Translations under genes and position numbers: made by a program
Notes under the pieces: model-generated
Seen by the model: only the letters and a program-made list of their open reading frames with translations
What the model was told of the DNA's origin: nothing
The model's database searches: none
In this document: positions 7,263 through 14,110 of the stretch, piece by piece
How the letters are laid out: every line of letters starts with the position of its first letter
How positions within the stretch are numbered: position 1 is the first letter of the stretch
NCBI GenBank assembly: GCA_041908065.1
Contig: JAYRGC010000041.1
Span: 1-26,245 of the forward strand
Source of the DNA: JAYRGC01 sp041908065
Lineage (GTDB): Bacteria > Pseudomonadota > Alphaproteobacteria > UBA9219
Reading direction: 5' to 3'
Length of the DNA: 26,245 bases

Positions 7263-8950
7263 GCGACCTCCCTTTGCCCGATGGCGCGTTCGACCAGTTG
7301 GCGAATGCGGCCTTTGTTGAAACGGAAATTGAGCAAGCAAGACGCGCGGTACTTCGTCATGCTGAAGTCCATCCGCGCGGTTTCGCCGAGCAAGGCGAGT
7401 TGTTTTTCGCTTGCGGGTTCGTTCATCCAACGGCGGGTCTTGTGGGCGCTTTCGCTTGTCTCGTGCTCATTCAGAAAGTCGTCGGCCACGGCCATCATGA
7501 CGACGCGTTCGCCTGTGCCGAGAATTTGAACGTCGCGCTCGAACCCGCCAACGGCGTGCCAATAGCCGCCAAGCCAGAAGATTGCCGCCCATGCCGAGAA
7601 ACCGGAAGCCATCAGCGCCGCGTCATCATCGAACAGGTCAATCCAACGGAAGCTGCTACGCTTCAGAAGATCGATTTCCGTCAGGGAGAAGTTTTCAAGC
7701 GGCAGCGGTTCTTCGCCTGTGCCAACTTCGCCCGTCGCGGCGCTGGAGAAGAACTCAAAACCGCACAGGGCGCATTCCTGCGCAGAGAGCGGAACCGTTG
7801 CACCGCATTCGGGGCATTCTTTTGTCGGCGCATCGCCTTGGAAGGTCTTGCCATCCAGATTGACGTCCTGCTCCAAGCTGCCGTGCATTAGCGTGGACGT
7901 TCCGAAGTCGAGAACGATGCAGTCGGTTTTGATAACGCCCGGATGTTCCTTGGGGTCGATAGTGCGCAGGCCTCTACCGATCATCTGGATCATGGTCGAG
8001 CGATAGGAACTCGGACGGAGCAAAAGAACGCAGGATGTCGGCGGATAATCCCAGCCTTCCGTCAGGACAGCCACATTGACGACAACGCGCGCGCTGCCTT
8101 GCTGGAACCGCGCCAAGGCAAGGCGGCGGTCGCTATTGGCCATCTCGCCATGAACGATAACGGCCTCAATGCCGTTGTTTTGGAAGGTCTGTCTGACGTT
8201 TTCGGCGTGCGCGATGGTGGAGCAGAAGACCACAGTCTTTCTATCTTCCGCCTTTTCCCGCCAATGCTGCACGACCGCGCTGGTGACGACAGGCCGGTTC
8301 ATAATCTCCTCGACCTCGTTCATGTCGAAATCGAGCGCCGTCTTTCGCACTTTCTTGAGATCTTCCTGAACGCCCACATCGACAACATAGGTGCGCGGCG
8401 GCACGAGGTGGCCTGATTTAATGAGTTCGGCGAGCCTGATCTGATCGCCGACATTATCGAAGATCGGGCGCAGCGCTTTCTGATCGCCGCGATTCGGGGT
8501 GGCCGTCAGGCCGAAGAGCATCAGGTTCGGATTCTTGGCCTTCGCTTCCTCAATAATCCGCAGATAACTTGCGGCAGCTGCGTGATGAGCTTCGTCGATG
8601 ACGAGCAGATCAAGATGCGGCATACGCGATAGATTGTCCTGTCGCGCCAAGGTCGGAACCATCGCAAACGTCGAGCGCCCATGCCACGACTTGCTGTTTG
8701 CGTCATAGATGGATGTGCTGAGGCTCGGATTGACCCGCGCGAACTTCGTGACGTTTTGCGCCGTCAGTTCGTCGCGGTGGGCAAGGATCGCGGCCTTGCC
8801 GCCCGTTTCGCGCAGGATGTCGCCCGTCGCCGCCGACAGCATGATGGTTTTTCCAGCACCTGTCGGAGCAACGCCGAGCGTATTGCGCCGCTGTTTCAGC
8901 GCAGCAACGCAATTTTCGACAAAAATCTTCTGTCGTGGCCGGAGCAGCAT
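7259..8950 (-). CDS. SF2 DEAH-box helicase with C-terminal zinc ribbon
   Basis: A protein of 563 aa with superfamily 2 motifs in order: motif I APTGAGKT near residue 30, motif II VIDEAHHAAA, motif III LTATPNRGD, and a helicase C domain with VVFCSTIAHAENV, AVLTEGWDYP and IQMIGRGLRT. After about residue 380 comes a zinc ribbon CPECGATVPLSAQECALCGF, then a helical tail. This is the SSL2/UvrB-like phage helicase type found in replication clusters. It probably unwinds branched or recombination DNA with the RuvC-like resolvase and Cas4-like nuclease encoded nearby. The ATG at 8950 has AAGGG seven bases upstream. Confidence 0.9.
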   Translation of the reverse strand: MLLRPRQKIFVENCVAALKQRRNTLGVAPTGAGKTIMLSAATGDILRETGGKAAILAHRDELTAQNVTKFARVNPSLSTSIYDANSKSWHGRSTFAMVPTLARQDNLSRMPHLDLLVIDEAHHAAAASYLRIIEEAKAKNPNLMLFGLTATPNRGDQKALRPIFDNVGDQIRLAELIKSGHLVPPRTYVVDVGVQEDLKKVRKTALDFDMNEVEEIMNRPVVTSAVVQHWREKAEDRKTVVFCSTIAHAENVRQTFQNNGIEAVIVHGEMANSDRRLALARFQQGSARVVVNVAVLTEGWDYPPTSCVLLLRPSSYRSTMIQMIGRGLRTIDPKEHPGVIKTDCIVLDFGTSTLMHGSLEQDVNLDGKTFQGDAPTKECPECGATVPLSAQECALCGFEFFSSAATGEVGTGEEPLPLENFSLTEIDLLKRSSFRWIDLFDDDAALMASGFSAWAAIFWLGGYWHAVGGFERDVQILGTGERVVMMAVADDFLNEHETSESAHKTRRWMNEPASEKQLALLGETARMDFSMTKYRASCLLNFRFNKGRIRQLVERAIGQREVA

Positions 8951-8986
8951 CGGACACCCTTAAACAAACAAAAATGGAAACGGAGA

Positions 8987-9625
8987 TCAGCGCGCCCAGG
9001 TCGGGACGTTGCTATTTGGCGTTCCTTGTTGTTGCGGGGGCTGTTGCTGAGGCTGGGTCTGCGCAGGCGCCTGCTGCTGCATAGGGGCTTGCTGCGGCGC
9101 ATATCCCGTCTGCGCACCGAACATAACCCCAGCGTATTCCTGATTTTTGCGCGTCAGAACGAACTGAAGACGGTTCTTGTCGGCATAGCCGTCTTTGCCT
9201 TTCTCGACGCCGATCTTGGCGACGAACTGCAGACCGTTGAACGCACCCCAATCTTGCGTGATGCGCTTCTGCTTCGAGGCGGGGCTGTCGTCGTCGGGAT
9301 CAAGACCAAAGGCGCTGTCCAACATGGCGCGCAGAGCTGCTTTCGTGATGCCCCACGCCTTGGATTGGCCGCGCTCGTCGACTTTGCCGCCGGAAACAGT
9401 CATGTTTTGCCAGAACTTGCGCTTGGCGAACGAGCCTTCGAGAACCGTGAACTCGCAATTGAGATATTCCACGTCGCTCGTGTTGCTGCGCGTCAGCCAG
9501 CCGCCTTGTCCCGCGCTGCCGGGACGAATGGTAATGACGACCTTGGCGATTGTGCCTGCCGGAATAAGCTCGCCAACCTGCTGTTGACCGGCATCGTTGA
9601 AATCCATCCCTTGGTTCTGGTACAT
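8987..9625 (-). CDS. ssDNA-binding-type phage protein with Gln-rich tail
   Basis: A protein of 212 aa. It opens MYQNQGMDFNDAGQQQ, followed by a beta-rich core (GTIAKVVITIRPGSAGQGGW, YLNCEFTVLEGSFAKRKFWQ) and LQFVAKIGVEKGKDGYADKN. It ends in a low-complexity Gln/Pro tail (about residues 175-205) with the terminal NVPTWAR. A folded OB-like core plus a disordered Q/P-rich tail is the layout of single-strand-binding proteins, and position among replication genes supports this. It resembles the phage proteins annotated DUF669 or 'ssDNA-binding'. The ATG at 9625 has AGGAG nine bases upstream; an internal ATG at 9607 gives the MDFNDA start. The exact family is uncertain. Confidence 0.65.
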   Translation of the reverse strand: MYQNQGMDFNDAGQQQVGELIPAGTIAKVVITIRPGSAGQGGWLTRSNTSDVEYLNCEFTVLEGSFAKRKFWQNMTVSGGKVDERGQSKAWGITKAALRAMLDSAFGLDPDDDSPASKQKRITQDWGAFNGLQFVAKIGVEKGKDGYADKNRLQFVLTRKNQEYAGVMFGAQTGYAPQQAPMQQQAPAQTQPQQQPPQQQGTPNSNVPTWAR

Positions 9626-9631
9626 GTGTTT

Positions 9632-10519
9632 TTACTCCTGTGTTTGTTGAACGACATTTGCGGGGGTTTCGGCATCGGTCGGCTGTGGCCTGCAAAACTC
9701 CAGCCGTTCCGATGCCGTCTTTGTGAGGGGTTGCCTGATTTTGTCCATGAGCCGCCCAAGATGCGGATCCTCGATCATGTCGAGCCGTCCACTACGGTCT
9801 CCCGCCGGATAGCCCCACGGATTGAGGGTTTGGCAAACGAAAGCGCGGTGAAGCGTGCCATCGTCCGCCTTGATCTCCGTCATGGTCACAACTTGATCGA
9901 CGATGCCGGGCAGCTCAAGACCCGTCTTGCTACCGTCGATCTGCGGCGAGAAGATCCGACGATTGAAATCATCCGTTTTCTCATCGAGGATCCCGACGAA
10001 CCAGACGCTCTTGCCGCGTGTGTGCTGAAGGTGCGTGAGCCAGCCGATCATCTCGCGGCCAAGAAGGCCGTAAGCGCCGCGCGTGTCGGGCTTGCCCGTC
10101 TTTTCGCTGATGGCTTCGGGTTGACCTGTGCACCATTGGAAACACAGACGTGCGGCGACCGTGATGCTGTCGACAAAGATCGTGTCGTATTTGTCGAGCG
10201 CAGCCGCGTCGCCGAACTGGCTGCAAACATGATCGTAATGCGCTTGGCTGTAGGGCTGGTTGTCGCGCAGCGCCGGATTGGGGCCGCCGATATAGGCCGC
10301 GAAGTCGCGGCATTCCTGCCATGTGCGCGGACGGATCGTGTCTCCAGCCCAGCCTTCAACGGCAAGATCGCCAGCTTCCAAGTCGATAAACAGCGTGCTG
10401 GGCGCATCGAGCGTCCAGAGCAAACTGGTCTTGCCGATCTTCCACCGTCCGAAAATGCAGCCTTTGATGCCGCGCTTTTCGGACAGCCTTTGATCGGCGG
10501 TGATGATCTGAAATGTCAT
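9632..10519 (-). CDS. RecA-like AAA ATPase (phage recombination/NTP-binding protein)
   Basis: A protein of 295 aa from the ATG at 10519 (MTFQIITADQRLSEKRGI). The Walker A motif is FGRWKIGKTSLL near residue 30, the acidic strand is TLFIDLEAGDLAVEGW, and the Walker B-like strand is DTIFVDSITVAARL. This is the AAA_24-type phage ATPase fold related to RecA/Sak4 annealing-stimulating proteins. It is likely to act with the adjacent ssDNA-binding-type protein in recombination-dependent replication. It starts one base after the upstream TGA with AAGG close by, so translation is coupled; the in-frame extension to 10657 overlaps the neighbour and is unlikely. Confidence 0.8.
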   Translation of the reverse strand: MTFQIITADQRLSEKRGIKGCIFGRWKIGKTSLLWTLDAPSTLFIDLEAGDLAVEGWAGDTIRPRTWQECRDFAAYIGGPNPALRDNQPYSQAHYDHVCSQFGDAAALDKYDTIFVDSITVAARLCFQWCTGQPEAISEKTGKPDTRGAYGLLGREMIGWLTHLQHTRGKSVWFVGILDEKTDDFNRRIFSPQIDGSKTGLELPGIVDQVVTMTEIKADDGTLHRAFVCQTLNPWGYPAGDRSGRLDMIEDPHLGRLMDKIRQPLTKTASERLEFCRPQPTDAETPANVVQQTQE

Positions 10520-10520
10520 A

Positions 10521-10994
10521 TCACGCCTTGTCCTTTTGTTTGAGGGTGTAGGTTTCCCGTCCCGGCACAACGGCGCGCGCGGGAGCAAGAATCTTCTGGA
10601 TGTCGGGAGGGGCCGCAGCGTATTTGCGCTCGTCCACTTTGAATTCGGCCTTGGCATAATGCTTGGCCGTTTCGGTCGGCAGGGAATCCAAAGCTGCGAT
10701 CAACTTGGTCTGATCCCATTTGACGGTCTTGCTGACATCGGCGGCGACATCGAAGCCGCAATCTTCCAGATGCACGACACCTGTATCTTTTCCGGCATCA
10801 AGGCGCGCCTTGTGAGCGTCATCGCCGTATTTGCGGTTTAGCGCACAGGCAAGTTTGTCCTTGCGCAGTTTCAGAAGCGTCGCCTCCTTGTCGAGCAAAT
10901 CGATCAGGTCGGCCAGTTCCGGCGTTGCCAAGGCGGCAATAGACGGAATATCCATTTCATCAAGCGCGGCGGGATGAAAATTGCGAAGGATCAT
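10521..10994 (-). CDS. Hypothetical phage protein of the replication operon
   Basis: A protein of 157 aa starting MILRNFHPAALDEMDIPSIA. The N-terminal half is helical (LADLIDLLDKEATLLKLRKD). The C-terminal half has VVHLEDCGFDVAADVSKTVKW and a run of charged residues ending KQKDKA. I associate proteins of this shape with alphaproteobacterial prophages, where they sit between RuvC-like and RecA-like genes, but I know no function. It is coupled on both sides: its ATG overlaps the resolvase TGA (ATGA), and its stop is one base before the ATPase start. Confidence 0.65.
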   Translation of the reverse strand: MILRNFHPAALDEMDIPSIAALATPELADLIDLLDKEATLLKLRKDKLACALNRKYGDDAHKARLDAGKDTGVVHLEDCGFDVAADVSKTVKWDQTKLIAALDSLPTETAKHYAKAEFKVDERKYAAAPPDIQKILAPARAVVPGRETYTLKQKDKA

Positions 10995-11479
10995 TGTACG
11001 CCCCCAAAATTCTGTCCGTAAAATGCGATGAGTGCCGCCTCGGCCATGCCGTCGTCGCTGCGACGCGCCCAGAAATGCGCGAAGCGCGGCATGAGCTGGC
11101 TGGCGCGATAACGGGCATCATCTTTGTTGCGGGAGACTTTGAGCTTCGCCTTCCACGTTACCGGCGTGACGAGCGTCATGGGCAGAAAGTTGGCGGCCAC
11201 GATGCCCTTGATCGCGCCATAGCCTTCGCCAAACGCGAACATACTGGCAACGCCCTGTTTTGGCATGGCGGAGACCCGTTCGATGAACACGCTCACACGC
11301 GCGGCGTTTTTTGTTTTGTCGTCGACGATGTTGGCGAGAGCCGTCAGATCAAGAACGCGGCGATGCCCCTTGGCCTTCGTGATCGTGAGCGTCGGCATGG
11401 GGCATACATCCATCTCTTCGCCGAAGAGAAAAGCCAAAGCGCCGGACAGACCGGGATCGATGCCGACGATCAGAGTCAT
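10991..11479 (-). CDS. RuvC-like Holliday junction resolvase
   Basis: A protein of 162 aa with the RuvC/RNase H-fold acidic motifs. The first strand is IVGIDPGLSGALAFLF (catalytic Asp near residue 7). A second acidic strand is VSVFIERVSAMP (Glu), and the C-terminal motif is SDDGMAEAALIAFYG, where paired Asp/Glu complete the metal site. It would cut four-way junctions or branched DNA before packaging. The ATG at 11479 overlaps the TGA of the Cro-like gene (ATGA). Length is close to bacterial RuvC (about 170 aa), but the central sequence is phage-like, so I give no gene symbol. Confidence 0.88.
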   Translation of the reverse strand: MTLIVGIDPGLSGALAFLFGEEMDVCPMPTLTITKAKGHRRVLDLTALANIVDDKTKNAARVSVFIERVSAMPKQGVASMFAFGEGYGAIKGIVAANFLPMTLVTPVTWKAKLKVSRNKDDARYRASQLMPRFAHFWARRSDDGMAEAALIAFYGQNFGGVQ

Positions 11480-11688
11480 TCGACTGCTCCGATGCTGTAG
11501 AGGTCTTTGTGCTTCACGCGCCCTTTGGTGACGGCGACGATTTTGTCGGCGATGACGGGGCGCGGGCGGCGCTCGCCTTTGGCGTATCGAGCGACGTTCA
11601 GGGCGGCGCTTGTGCTGTCCATGCCAAGCATCCGCGCAAATGCCGCGTAAGAGAGTTTTCTCGCTATGAGGTAATCGGCCAGTTTCAT
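11476..11688 (-). CDS. Cro-like HTH protein, first gene of the replication operon
   Basis: A protein of 70 aa from the ATG at 11688 (MKLADYLIARKLSYAAFARM). It contains a single helix-turn-helix: SYAAFARMLGMDSTSAALNV, then ARYAKGERRPRPVIADKIVA, the layout of a small phage Cro. It heads the leftward operon and is divergent from the XRE gene at 11825, the usual cro/cI arrangement. It is a candidate ligand of the ATCC-N5-GGAT operators in the shared intergenic region. A start seven codons upstream (11709) is possible and would overlap the first operator. Confidence 0.75.
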   Translation of the reverse strand: MKLADYLIARKLSYAAFARMLGMDSTSAALNVARYAKGERRPRPVIADKIVAVTKGRVKHKDLYSIGAVE

Positions 11689-11824
11689 GATGATAATCAC
11701 ATATCCCATTTGGATAGGTTAAATCAAGATTAAAAAGGCCTATTAGGATGGTTTTATGAAACCATTTGCGTTAACCATCCAATTCGGATAGGATGGTGCA
11801 TCCAAATTGGATGGGGTGATGAGA
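11689..11824. promoter_or_regulatory. Divergent immunity promoter/operator region
   Basis: The shared control region of the Cro-like (minus) and XRE (plus) genes contains three ATCC-N5-GGAT palindromes: 11703-11715, 11777-11789 and 11800-11812. A fourth site has one degenerate arm (11737-11749). A plus-strand promoter candidate is TTGCGT at 11766-11771 with a 17-bp spacer and TAGGAT at 11789-11794, so the 11777 operator lies inside the promoter. The 11800 operator lies just before the XRE start. This is the arrangement of a lambdoid-type repressor/Cro switch. The minus-strand promoter is less clear. Confidence 0.7.
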
Positions 11825-12235
11825 ATGAACAGATTGAAAATCATAAGAGAACAAGCGGGCTTTACCCAAGAGGAAGTCGCGGCGGCGCACAAGGTCACGG
11901 CGCAGACGATTCAGCGTTTCGAGAAGGGAACGCGCAACATAAGCCTGTCTTGGCTCGAAAAGCTGGCCAAATTTTATAAGGTTCGCGTGTCCGCTTTGAT
12001 AGATGAGATCGACGCGCAGGACATAAAAGCGATGGAGGCTGATGTCGACGAAGCGCTCTTGCGCGAAATCCTCACCTACGCCCAAGCGCGCTGCACGGGG
12101 CATGACGTCGATCCGGCGGTTCTGGCCAAGGTCGTGTGCAAAACCTACAAAAAATGCCGCAAAACAAGCGACAAACAGAAGAATGCGGAAATCAAGGAAA
12201 AGGTGGACGACATGCTCACCTGCGTCGTCGACTAG
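11825..12235 (+). CDS. XRE-family transcriptional regulator (CI-type candidate)
   Basis: A protein of 136 aa starting MNRLKIIREQAGFTQEEVAA. The N-terminal 60 residues form a canonical XRE/HTH_3 domain (GFTQEEVAAAHKVTAQTIQR, then FEKGTRNISLSWLEKLAKFY). The C-terminal half (ADVDEALLREILTYAQARC, VDDMLTC) is helical and probably dimerises; no LexA-like peptidase domain is present, so induction would not work by self-cleavage. The ATG at 11825 has GGGG eight bases upstream; starts at 11819 (ATG) or 11807 (TTG) are possible. It is divergent from the Cro-like gene, so it is the likely lysogeny repressor. Confidence 0.8.
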   Translation: MNRLKIIREQAGFTQEEVAAAHKVTAQTIQRFEKGTRNISLSWLEKLAKFYKVRVSALIDEIDAQDIKAMEADVDEALLREILTYAQARCTGHDVDPAVLAKVVCKTYKKCRKTSDKQKNAEIKEKVDDMLTCVVD

Positions 12236-12238
12236 GCT

Positions 12239-12535
12239 TCAATTCACGCCCACAAACTGCGACAGATATTCTATCGCTTCGTCAAAATAGCGACGCGGCA
12301 AATCGCTTATGTCCTGAAGTTGGTATGCGGAGAGAAACGCTTCGCGCAGAAGAAAGTGGCTGCAATTGATTCTTTCCGCACGAGAAAGGATGGTGCCTTC
12401 CAAAATCTTTACCTGAGTTTCATCAATGACAGGGCATAGTCCCGCGAAGATCGCTGTATGCACGGTTGAGAAAAGATTTTCTTCCTCGGCCATTTCTTCA
12501 AAGACGATGGACACTATTACATTGGAATTACTCAT
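12239..12535 (-). CDS. Lone opposite-strand hypothetical protein in the immunity region
   Basis: A protein of 98 aa starting MSNSNVIVSIVFEEMAEEEN. The ATG at 12535 has GGAAG six bases upstream; the longer frame to 12640 has no better start. It is mixed alpha/beta with a hydrophobic stretch VHTAIFAGLCPVI and an acidic C-terminus (RRYFDEAIEYLSQFVGVN). I recognise no family. It is convergent with the XRE gene, ending three bases from it, and divergent from the regulator at 12684. This is a position where phages often carry lysogenic-conversion or superinfection genes. That role is only a guess from position. Confidence 0.6.
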   Translation of the reverse strand: MSNSNVIVSIVFEEMAEEENLFSTVHTAIFAGLCPVIDETQVKILEGTILSRAERINCSHFLLREAFLSAYQLQDISDLPRRYFDEAIEYLSQFVGVN

Positions 12536-12683
12536 AAAAATCTTCCGCCGAAGAATGATCTCTACCAAAATGTTGCAAGCATGGGTTGAAAGATGCCAGA
12601 AATTAACGAATAAATCAACAAAAATCTTGACTTTCGGCATGAATAATGCGGAAATTGAGCATTAATGATGTGGAAAGCATAAC

Positions 12684-13340
12684 ATGGCACTCACCCCTGA
12701 CCAACTCCGCGCTGCTCGCGCGCTCCTGAATATCTCGCAAGACGATCTTGCGAAGGAATCCGGCGCTGCCCTCACGTCGATCCGTCAGTTTGAGCTGGGG
12801 GGCATAAACAAGCTGCAACAAAAGACGGAAACCGCTCTGCTGTCCTACCTCGGAGAAAAAGTCGAATTCATCGGCGGGCGTGGTGTTGCGTTGCGGGAAA
12901 AAGATCATTTGATCTTGGATGGTGAAAGCGCAATCGCCCACATGTTCGAGGACATACACACACATTTGCGCGGGCAGGAAGGCGCGGAAGCCTTGTTTTT
13001 GTGCGGCAACACGCCATGTCTTTTTTCTCCCGAACTCATCGGCTATTGCTCAGCGCTACGGGATGCCGGATTTGCTTATCGCGCCATCTGCCACAAGCAG
13101 GATGCCGAATCGCCGGTGCGCGTCGCTCCTGCGAATTTCACGCCGCTTCCACTTCAGATCGTTTATGGATCGACGGTCGCGCAGATGATCGGCCCTGACC
13201 GCCTTCTGTTGGCACGCTCCCCCATGCTGGCGAAAGGTCTGAAACAAACCTTTGAAATGCTCTGGGCGGCTCTTCCTGCGCTTGATGCCGATGACGAGGA
13301 AGACGGCCCAGAGGTAAGAAAACGGGCATTGAGGGCGTAA
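12684..13340 (+). CDS. XRE-family regulator with unrecognised C-terminal domain
   Basis: A protein of 218 aa. Residues 1-70 form an HTH domain (TPDQLRAARALLNISQDDLA, then KESGAALTSIRQFELGG). It continues with FIGGRGVALREKDHLILDGE, a pattern seen in small prophage regulators where a short strand follows the HTH. The remaining 140 residues (MFEDIHTHLRGQEGAEALFL, then PLPLQIVYGSTVAQMIGPDR) look like a compact alpha/beta effector domain that I cannot name; it could sense a ligand. It is encoded directly upstream of the operator-controlled xis-int promoter and could act there. Confidence 0.7.
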   Translation: MALTPDQLRAARALLNISQDDLAKESGAALTSIRQFELGGINKLQQKTETALLSYLGEKVEFIGGRGVALREKDHLILDGESAIAHMFEDIHTHLRGQEGAEALFLCGNTPCLFSPELIGYCSALRDAGFAYRAICHKQDAESPVRVAPANFTPLPLQIVYGSTVAQMIGPDRLLLARSPMLAKGLKQTFEMLWAALPALDADDEEDGPEVRKRALRA

Positions 13341-13455
13341 TAGACCTATCCAAAAAGGATTGGTTTCCGCTTTTTATTGACAGACCATGCCTATTTGGAT
13401 AGGTTCTTGGGATTAGGCGGCCTGTACCGCCCCATTTTTCCCAAGGAGAATTGCT
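13341..13455 (+). promoter_or_regulatory. Operator-controlled promoter of the xis-int operon
   Basis: A good sigma-70-type promoter is TTGACA at 13377-13382, a 17-bp spacer and TAGGTT at 13400-13405. Inside it is CCTATTTGGATAGG (13390-13403), whose right arm runs into the -10 box. A perfect ATCC-N5-GGAT site lies upstream at 13348-13360. Centre-to-centre distance is 40 bp, the same as between the degenerate and middle sites at 11.74-11.78 kb. The arrangement mirrors the immunity promoter, so the same repressor probably shuts off excision/integration in the lysogen. The first gene starts at 13456 after AAGGAGAA. Confidence 0.7.
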
Positions 13456-13686
13456 ATGATCCCCGTCGTTTCCCAGCTTTACATGGACATGGCGCACCGC
13501 TGCGTGCGCGAGACTCTAAACCTCGTGCGCCAAGGCCGCACAGATGAAGCCCTTGAGGTCGCCGAACTGGCCGTCGACACTTACCACAAAGCCATCGCGC
13601 GCGCCCATGACGCGCATCTCGATGCCTTTATCGCGTTGGCAATACGCGCGCCGCATCCATCCGAACGCGTCGCGGGGCGGGCATGA
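13456..13686 (+). CDS. Small helical hypothetical protein, first gene of the xis-int operon
   Basis: A protein of 76 aa starting MIPVVSQLYMDMAHRCVRET, with a strong AAGGAGAA ribosome binding site. It is almost entirely helical (GRTDEALEVAELAVDTYHKA, then DAHLDAFIALAIR) and contains several histidines. The helical pairing vaguely resembles a single TPR-like unit. No family is recognised. Its TGA overlaps the ATG of the 29-aa ORF (ATGA), so the two are translationally coupled. It is probably made only when the operator-controlled promoter is derepressed. Confidence 0.65.
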   Translation: MIPVVSQLYMDMAHRCVRETLNLVRQGRTDEALEVAELAVDTYHKAIARAHDAHLDAFIALAIRAPHPSERVAGRA

Positions 13687-13772
13687 ACCTGTTCGAGCGC
13701 ATCTTTCGCGGCATCTCCCGCGCCCTGCGCCAACAATGGCGCTGGTGGAAGACAATCTGGTCGGGGCGGTGA
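13683..13772 (+). CDS. 29-aa Trp/Arg-rich peptide ORF
   Basis: The ATG at 13683 overlaps the previous TGA (ATGA), and its own TGA overlaps the ATG of the next gene (TGATG at 13770-13774). It encodes MNLFERIFRGISRALRQQ followed by WRWWKTIWSGR. That is 29 residues with four tryptophans, six arginines, one lysine and a single glutamate, an amphipathic cationic helix. Precise overlaps on both sides argue that it is translated. It could be membrane-active, an excision-control peptide or only a coupling leader. No family is recognised. Confidence 0.5.
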   Translation: MNLFERIFRGISRALRQQWRWWKTIWSGR

Positions 13773-14110
13773 TGGCCGTTGATGAACCGCTTGTCCTTAC
13801 CGTCGAACAGGTCGCAGCAAAACTCCAAATCGAGCCGCGTGCCGTTATTCGTCTGCGCAACCAAAGAAGACTTGCCTTCGTCAAAATTGGAAGCCAATTA
13901 CGGTTCCGCATTGAAGACGTTGAAGATTATTTAAGGAGATCGTTGAACCCATGCCGAGAGCAACACGAACGCCTTGGCTCGGAAAGGAACCGAACCAGCA
14001 TGTCTGGTACATCTACTGGTACGACCAGAGAACTGGACGGAACCGAAGAAGAAGCACTCGCACGGCAGATCGCCGCCAAGCTGAGGAAACGCTCGGCCAG
14101 TTCATCATAG
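13772..14110 (+). CDS. Excisionase-type helix-turn-helix protein
   Basis: A protein of 112 aa starting MAVDEPLVLTVEQVAAKLQI. The first 55 residues form an excisionase/MerR-type winged helix: LTVEQVAAKLQIEPRAVIRL, RNQRRLAFVKIGSQLRFR, IEDVEDYLRR. This is the HTH_17 layout of Xis and plasmid excisionases. The following 55 residues are polar and low in hydrophobics, and are encoded in a different frame of the integrase N-terminus (overlap 13951-14110, 160 bp). It probably bends att DNA and directs excision. A start at 13736 (MALVEDN) is possible but would overlap the peptide ORF. Confidence 0.8.
   Translation: MAVDEPLVLTVEQVAAKLQIEPRAVIRLRNQRRLAFVKIGSQLRFRIEDVEDYLRRSLNPCREQHERLGSERNRTSMSGTSTGTTRELDGTEEEALARQIAAKLRKRSASSS

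Noticed and set aside
8681..10543. A 620-codon plus-strand open frame
   Set aside because: It is antisense to the helicase, ssDNA-binding-type and ATPase genes, which have clear motifs. Its own translation is Arg/Ala-rich without domain motifs and has no ribosome binding site.
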